The position numbers were made by a program, and so were the translations under genes. From positions 1 to 64,000 of the forward strand of contig QFNE01000001.1 of the NCBI GenBank assembly GCA_003240735.1: a stretch of 64,000 nucleotides of DNA, written 5' to 3'. Of the stretch, positions 60,177 through 64,000 are shown piece by piece (the first letter of the stretch is position 1; the number at the start of each line of letters is the position of its first letter). This stretch comes from Paracoccus denitrificans (GTDB lineage Bacteria; Pseudomonadota; Alphaproteobacteria; Rhodobacterales; Rhodobacteraceae). Under the pieces are notes generated by a model. The model ran no database searches, was not told where the DNA came from, and saw only the letters and a list, made by a program, of their open reading frames with translations.

Positions 60177-62213
60177 TCACCCCTCGATCTTGGTGAAATC
60201 GGCGATCAGGCGGCCCGTGTCGCGGATGCGCGACAGCAGGTTCAATCGGTTACGCCGCAGGATCGCGTTGTCGCTGTTGATCTGCACGGCCTCGAAGAAG
60301 GCGTCGATCGGCGCGCGAAGCGTGGCGATGCCCGCCATGGCGGCAGCGAAATCCTCCTGCCGCACGGCTTCCCGGATTGCCGGTTCCGCCCGGTCGAGTG
60401 CGGTGAACAGCGCCCGCTCCTCCTCCGTCTCGGCCAGTTTGGGATCGGCACCAAAGCTGTATTCGACGCCGTCCTTCTCCTCGGCCTGCGTCAGGATGTT
60501 CGACGCGCGTTTCAGGCCCTGAATCAGGTTCGCGCCGTCATCGCTTTTCAGCCCGGCGTTAAGCGCCGTGGCCCGATTGACGACCAACACCAGATCATCG
60601 CTGCCGTCCTGCGCCAGCACCGCATCGATGACATCGTGGCGGATGCCTTGATCGCGGAGGAAGACCTTCAGGCGGTCGTGGAAGAAGGAGAGGAGGTCGT
60701 TGGAGACACCTTCGATCCCGGTCAAACCACCGCGCACACCATTCCCCAGCACCAACCGGATCACCCCCAAGGCCGCGCGGCGCAGTGCGAATGGGTCCTT
60801 CGACCCCGTGGGCTTTTCATCGATCGCCCAGAACCCCGCCAGCGTGTCCAGCTTTTCGGCCAGCGCGACGGCGACGGAAACGGGCGCGGCCGGCACGTCA
60901 TCAGTGGGGCCCAGTGGTGAATAATGTTCGCGCGCAGCGTCGGCGACGGCGTTTGGCAGACCGGCCTCTAGCGCGTAGTATCGGCCCATCGTCCCCTGAA
61001 GTTCCGGGAACTCGCCCACCATCGCGGACCGCAGGTCTAGCTTTGCGACACGGGCGGCCTCTTCGGCCTGATCCGGGTCTGCGCCGACCAGCGGGGCAAC
61101 CTCTCGGGCCAGGGCGGCGATGCGGGTGATGCGGTCCGACTGGCTGCCCAGCTTGGCGTGGAACGTGACCGATTCCAGCCCCTTCGCCCAATCCGCCATG
61201 CCGGCCTTGGCCTCGCGCAGGTCGTTTTCCCAGAAGAATGCGGCGTCCGACAGCCGGGCGGCCAGCACGCGCTGATTGCCGGCCAGGATTGTTGCGCCGT
61301 CATCCGGGGTCACGATGTTTGCGACCGTCACGAACCCCTCGATCCGACCCGTTGCCGGGTTGCGTGCGGACAGAAACTTCTGGTGTTCCTTCATCGAGGT
61401 CTGCAGAACCTCGGGCGGCAGGGCCAGAAACCGATCCTCGATCACGCCCATCAGCGGCACCGGCCACTCAACCAGACCCGCGATTTCAGACATCAGCCCC
61501 GCGTCAGGCACGATTTCCCAGCCGCGCGCGAAAGCAAGGTTGTCGGCCTCTTGCCGGATCGCCTGTTCCCGCTCATCGGTGTCCAGCATCACGTAGGCGC
61601 GGCGCAGCTTTGCGGCGTAATCATCGAATGACCCGACGCGGAAGCTGTCCGGTGCCATGAACCGGTGGCCGCGCGTGGTGTCCCCCGATGTGATCCCGTC
61701 CACATCCAGCGGCACGACATTGGCGCCCGCCTCATCGCTCAGGATGCACAGGATCGATTGCAGAGGTCGGACCCAGCGCAGGTTGCCGTTGCCCCACCGC
61801 ATCGATTTGGCCCAAGGAAAATTGCGGATCGTGTGTTCCAGCACCTCGGCCACGATTTCGGCCGCCTTGCGGCCGGGCTTTTCGACCACCGCGAAATAGA
61901 CCTCGGCCTTCTTGTCGGCGCGCTTTTCCAGTTGGTCCAGCGTCAGGCCGGTCGAACGCAAGAACCCCTCGATCGCCTTATCGGGCGCGTCGGTGCGGGG
62001 GCCTTTGCGTTCTTCGCGGACGGCGCGGCTTTCCTGGCTCAACCCCTCGACCGCCAGCGTCAGGCGACGCGGGGTCGAAAACGCCCCGGCGGATCGATAC
62101 GTCAGCCCCGCGTCAACCAGACCGTCGGTCATCAACTTTTTCAGGTCATCGCGGGCGCGGCCCTGCATCCGGGCCGGAATTTCTTCGGACAGAAGTTCGA
62201 TCAGCAGGTCCAT
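60177..62213 (-). CDS. glyS: Glycyl-tRNA synthetase beta subunit
   Basis: 678 residues. The N-terminus MDLLIELLSEEIPARMQ and the blocks WAKSMRWGNGNLRWVRP and KEHQKFLSA are diagnostic of GlyS. It forms the alpha2beta2 enzyme with GlyQ and contains the tRNA-binding and editing-like parts. It overlaps the stop of the DUF6446-like gene by one base. Confidence 0.97.
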   Translation of the reverse strand: MDLLIELLSEEIPARMQGRARDDLKKLMTDGLVDAGLTYRSAGAFSTPRRLTLAVEGLSQESRAVREERKGPRTDAPDKAIEGFLRSTGLTLDQLEKRADKKAEVYFAVVEKPGRKAAEIVAEVLEHTIRNFPWAKSMRWGNGNLRWVRPLQSILCILSDEAGANVVPLDVDGITSGDTTRGHRFMAPDSFRVGSFDDYAAKLRRAYVMLDTDEREQAIRQEADNLAFARGWEIVPDAGLMSEIAGLVEWPVPLMGVIEDRFLALPPEVLQTSMKEHQKFLSARNPATGRIEGFVTVANIVTPDDGATILAGNQRVLAARLSDAAFFWENDLREAKAGMADWAKGLESVTFHAKLGSQSDRITRIAALAREVAPLVGADPDQAEEAARVAKLDLRSAMVGEFPELQGTMGRYYALEAGLPNAVADAAREHYSPLGPTDDVPAAPVSVAVALAEKLDTLAGFWAIDEKPTGSKDPFALRRAALGVIRLVLGNGVRGGLTGIEGVSNDLLSFFHDRLKVFLRDQGIRHDVIDAVLAQDGSDDLVLVVNRATALNAGLKSDDGANLIQGLKRASNILTQAEEKDGVEYSFGADPKLAETEEERALFTALDRAEPAIREAVRQEDFAAAMAGIATLRAPIDAFFEAVQINSDNAILRRNRLNLLSRIRDTGRLIADFTKIEG

Positions 62214-62683
62214 CAGTCCATCACTCCGCGTTCGGGTGTCTTGTCGTTGAATTGGTGCCAGCCGAAGGCCCGCCCATCGGGATAGACCGCGATGACGCGG
62301 TCCACATCGGGGCGGATTTCGGGCTGGGAAAGATAGGCTTTGGCCGCGCCGGATGTCAGGTCAGCGCCGATCTGCGCGGCATCAAAGCAGGAAAACCAGT
62401 TCGGGCCGACCAATGGGGTCGCGCCGGCAAAGGGTTCGGCATTGGCGGGCACCGGTTCCATCAGACGAAAGCACGCCCGCCACCGGATCGGAGAGCTTGA
62501 GGCGGTGATCGCCTCGACCCCCTCGGTTGCCAAGGGCTGCGCCTGCCCGTCCACCATGACGGTCACCGGTGCGGCCGATGGGTCCAGACGTTCGTAATAG
62601 CCGTATTCCTGCGCATACCAGACGCCCACGCCTGCCGCGACGGCGGCGGCGGCGATCAGGACAACGGGAATGCGGCCATCCAT
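62213..62683 (-). CDS. Small membrane-anchored protein (DUF6446-like) between glyQ and glyS
   Basis: 156 residues. One N-terminal helix (about 5-22) and a ~130-residue extracytoplasmic domain with two Cys (RACFRLMEP and WFSCFDAAQ). I recall such proteins in Rhodobacterales as DUF6446, function unknown. It is three bases after glyQ and overlaps glyS, so it is locked into the glycyl-tRNA synthetase operon without an evident link to aminoacylation. Confidence 0.75.
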   Translation of the reverse strand: MDGRIPVVLIAAAAVAAGVGVWYAQEYGYYERLDPSAAPVTVMVDGQAQPLATEGVEAITASSSPIRWRACFRLMEPVPANAEPFAGATPLVGPNWFSCFDAAQIGADLTSGAAKAYLSQPEIRPDVDRVIAVYPDGRAFGWHQFNDKTPERGVMD

Positions 62684-62686
62684 GGT

Positions 62687-63643
62687 TCAGGCGCGCGCAT
62701 CGGCAGGCGTGGCGTTCACGCCCGTCGCGGCCTCGGTCGTGACGAACAGGTCCGCGCAGCGTTTGGCCAGCGCGCGCACCCGCCCGATATAGGCCTGACG
62801 TTCGGTGACCGAAATCACGCCGCGGGCGTCCAGCAGGTTGAACAGATGGCTGGCCTTGATCGCCTGATCATAGGCAGGGTGCGCCATCGGGATCACACGG
62901 CCCGCGCTGTCGGTGTCGGCGGCATCCAGAATGCGGGCGCATTCCGCCTCGGCATCCTTGAAGTGCTGCAGCAGCATGTCGGTATCGGCCTGTTCGAAGT
63001 TCCAGCGCGAATACTCGCGTTCGGTCTGCAGGAAGATGTCGCCATAGGTCAGCGGGATCGGCGCGTCGGGCGCGTTGAAGGGCATGTCCATGACGTGGCT
63101 GACGCCCAGGACATACATGGCCAGACGTTCCAACCCATAGGTCAGCTCGCCCGACACCGGACGACAGTCATGACCGCCGACCTGCTGGAAATAGGTGAAC
63201 TGACTGACCTCCATCCCGTCGCACCAGACTTCCCAGCCCAGCCCCCAGGCGCCCAGCGTTGGGCTTTCCCAGTCATCTTCGACAAAGCGGACGTCGTGGA
63301 CCAGCGGGTCCAGTCCGATTGCCTTCAGGCTGCCCAGATACAGGTCCTGCAGGTTCGGCGGGGATGGTTTGATGATGACCTGATACTGGTAGTAATGCTG
63401 CAACCGGTTGGGGTTTTCGCCGTATCGCCCGTCGGTCGGACGCCGCGACGGCTGGACATAGGCCGCAGCCCAAGGACGGCTGCCAAGCGAGCGCAGCGTG
63501 GTCGCCGGGTGGAACGTACCCGCGCCGACTTCCATGTCGTAAGGTTGCAGGATCGCGCACCCTGTCGCCGCCCAATAGGATTGCAGGCGCAGGATCACTT
63601 CCTGGAAACAACGGGGCCGGTCGCCTGTGTCGGGGCTGGTCAT
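62687..63643 (-). CDS. glyQ: Glycyl-tRNA synthetase alpha subunit
   Basis: 318 residues from ATG 63643, chosen because AAAGGA lies just upstream; earlier in-frame ATGs at 63661 and 63712 add residues outside the family. It is a class II synthetase core: FQEVILRLQSYWAATGC, motif 2 region (RRPTDGRYGENPNRLQ) and WEVWCDGMEVSQFTYFQQ. It activates glycine. It is first in the glyQ-DUF6446-glyS operon. Confidence 0.97.
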   Translation of the reverse strand: MTSPDTGDRPRCFQEVILRLQSYWAATGCAILQPYDMEVGAGTFHPATTLRSLGSRPWAAAYVQPSRRPTDGRYGENPNRLQHYYQYQVIIKPSPPNLQDLYLGSLKAIGLDPLVHDVRFVEDDWESPTLGAWGLGWEVWCDGMEVSQFTYFQQVGGHDCRPVSGELTYGLERLAMYVLGVSHVMDMPFNAPDAPIPLTYGDIFLQTEREYSRWNFEQADTDMLLQHFKDAEAECARILDAADTDSAGRVIPMAHPAYDQAIKASHLFNLLDARGVISVTERQAYIGRVRALAKRCADLFVTTEAATGVNATPADARA

Positions 63644-63735
63644 CCGGGCGTCCTTTTGCATAACTGGCGCGATGTCAGCCCGCCTTCTATTGGCGGGGAA
63701 GAACATGGTCAATCAGGCCAGACAAAGGGGACGAG

Positions 63736-64000
63736 ATGCGGAAACTAGCTATTCTGATCGCAGCGACGCTGCCGATGGCGGCACATGCGGAACAGACGGT
63801 GATCCGGATCGAGGCCAAGCGCGGCGATCAGGCGCAGATCGACCAGACGATCCAGGGCTGGGCCGCCAAGTTCTCCGATGTCGTGACCTTCGCCGCACCG
63901 GGCGGCTGGACCGCCATCGCGCTGGGTCCGATGGAACGCGACGCAGCCGAGGCGCGAATGACGGAACTGAAGGCCGCCAAGACGATCCCCGCAGACAGCT
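63736..64000 (+). CDS. Exported protein, N-terminal part (SPOR-like; possible serine protease)
   Basis: The first 88 codons are in the window; the gene runs off the right edge. ATG 63736 follows AAAGGGG. There is a signal peptide (MRKLAILIAATLPMAAHA), then a segment ending WTAIALGPMERDAAEARMTE, which resembles the SPOR-like N-terminal repeat of trypsin-like proteases found divergent from glyQ in Rhodobacterales (from memory). The catalytic part, if any, lies outside the window. Confidence 0.7.
   Translation, partial: MRKLAILIAATLPMAAHAEQTVIRIEAKRGDQAQIDQTIQGWAAKFSDVVTFAAPGGWTAIALGPMERDAAEARMTELKAAKTIPADS

Noticed and set aside
60036..60920. Long plus-strand open frame antisense to glyS
   Set aside because: It is a shadow of the GC-rich glyS gene plus the 68-bp tandem repeat. 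It has low-complexity Arg/Gln-rich composition and no ribosome-binding site.

Overview
The window is high-GC chromosomal DNA from an alphaproteobacterium, most likely a Rhodobacterales member (Paracoccus/Roseobacter type). This rests on gene families and order: lepB-rnc-era followed by a DUF1491 gene, glyQ and glyS on either side of a small membrane-protein gene, a long PstA with an N-terminal extension, a DUF1036 protein and a DUF1127-like protein. The species cannot be named from the sequence. No rRNA, tRNA, CRISPR array, transposase or prophage gene was seen.

Layout. 1-101 is the 3' end of tuf, followed by about 480 non-coding bases with a terminator and a pair of inverted palindromes. 785-2500 (-) is a beta-class DNA methyltransferase with a C-terminal nuclease-like domain and an AT-richer middle. 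2726-3229 (-) is a DUF892 protein. 3345-9557 (-) is a complete phosphate operon, pstS-pstC-pstA-pstB-phoU-phoB, with a Pho box upstream of pstS. 9687-12448 (-) is lepB-rnc-era-DUF1491. 12649-15840 (+) is a peroxide/haem block: catalase-like protein, unknown protein, DyP-type peroxidase. 15837-17678 (-) is an ABC exporter.

17902-23859 (+) is a 1985-residue autotransporter. Next comes a type VI secretion locus, 23938-46928 (+): tssK-tssL-tssM-tagF-pppA-ppkA-unknown-tagH-tssA, then tssB-tssC-hcp, a terminator, and tssE-tssF-tssG-tssH. No tssJ, vgrG or PAAR gene is present. It is followed by two divergent envelope gene sets. On the minus strand are a degenerate LytM-transglycosylase fusion that overlaps tssH, a peptidoglycan-binding protein and a DUF1036 protein. 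On the plus strand are a periplasmic protein, an ExbB/TolQ homologue, two ExbD/TolR homologues and a TonB-like protein.

The most interesting observation is that the periplasmic C-terminal domain of the TonB-like protein is homologous to the periplasmic C-terminal domain of the T6SS kinase PpkA. Both have two cysteines exactly 52 residues apart, followed by a gap-free 50-residue alignment. The second ExbD paralogue has Asn where the first has the conserved proton-coupling Asp. I infer that the Tol/Ton-like module is an energised envelope partner of the T6SS, perhaps acting in the PpkA/PppA/TagH phospho-switch in place of TagQRST, which is absent here.

The right end (53684-64000) holds a DUF1127-like gene divergent from a LysR regulator, 3-hydroxybutyrate dehydrogenase, a candidate small RNA with promoter, two stem-loops and terminator (55763-55871), an orphan family-5 solute-binding protein, a CsbD-like acidic protein, a glycosyltransferase with a winged-helix-like C-terminus, a perfect 68-bp tandem duplication, glyS-DUF6446-glyQ, and the start of an exported SPOR-like or protease protein.
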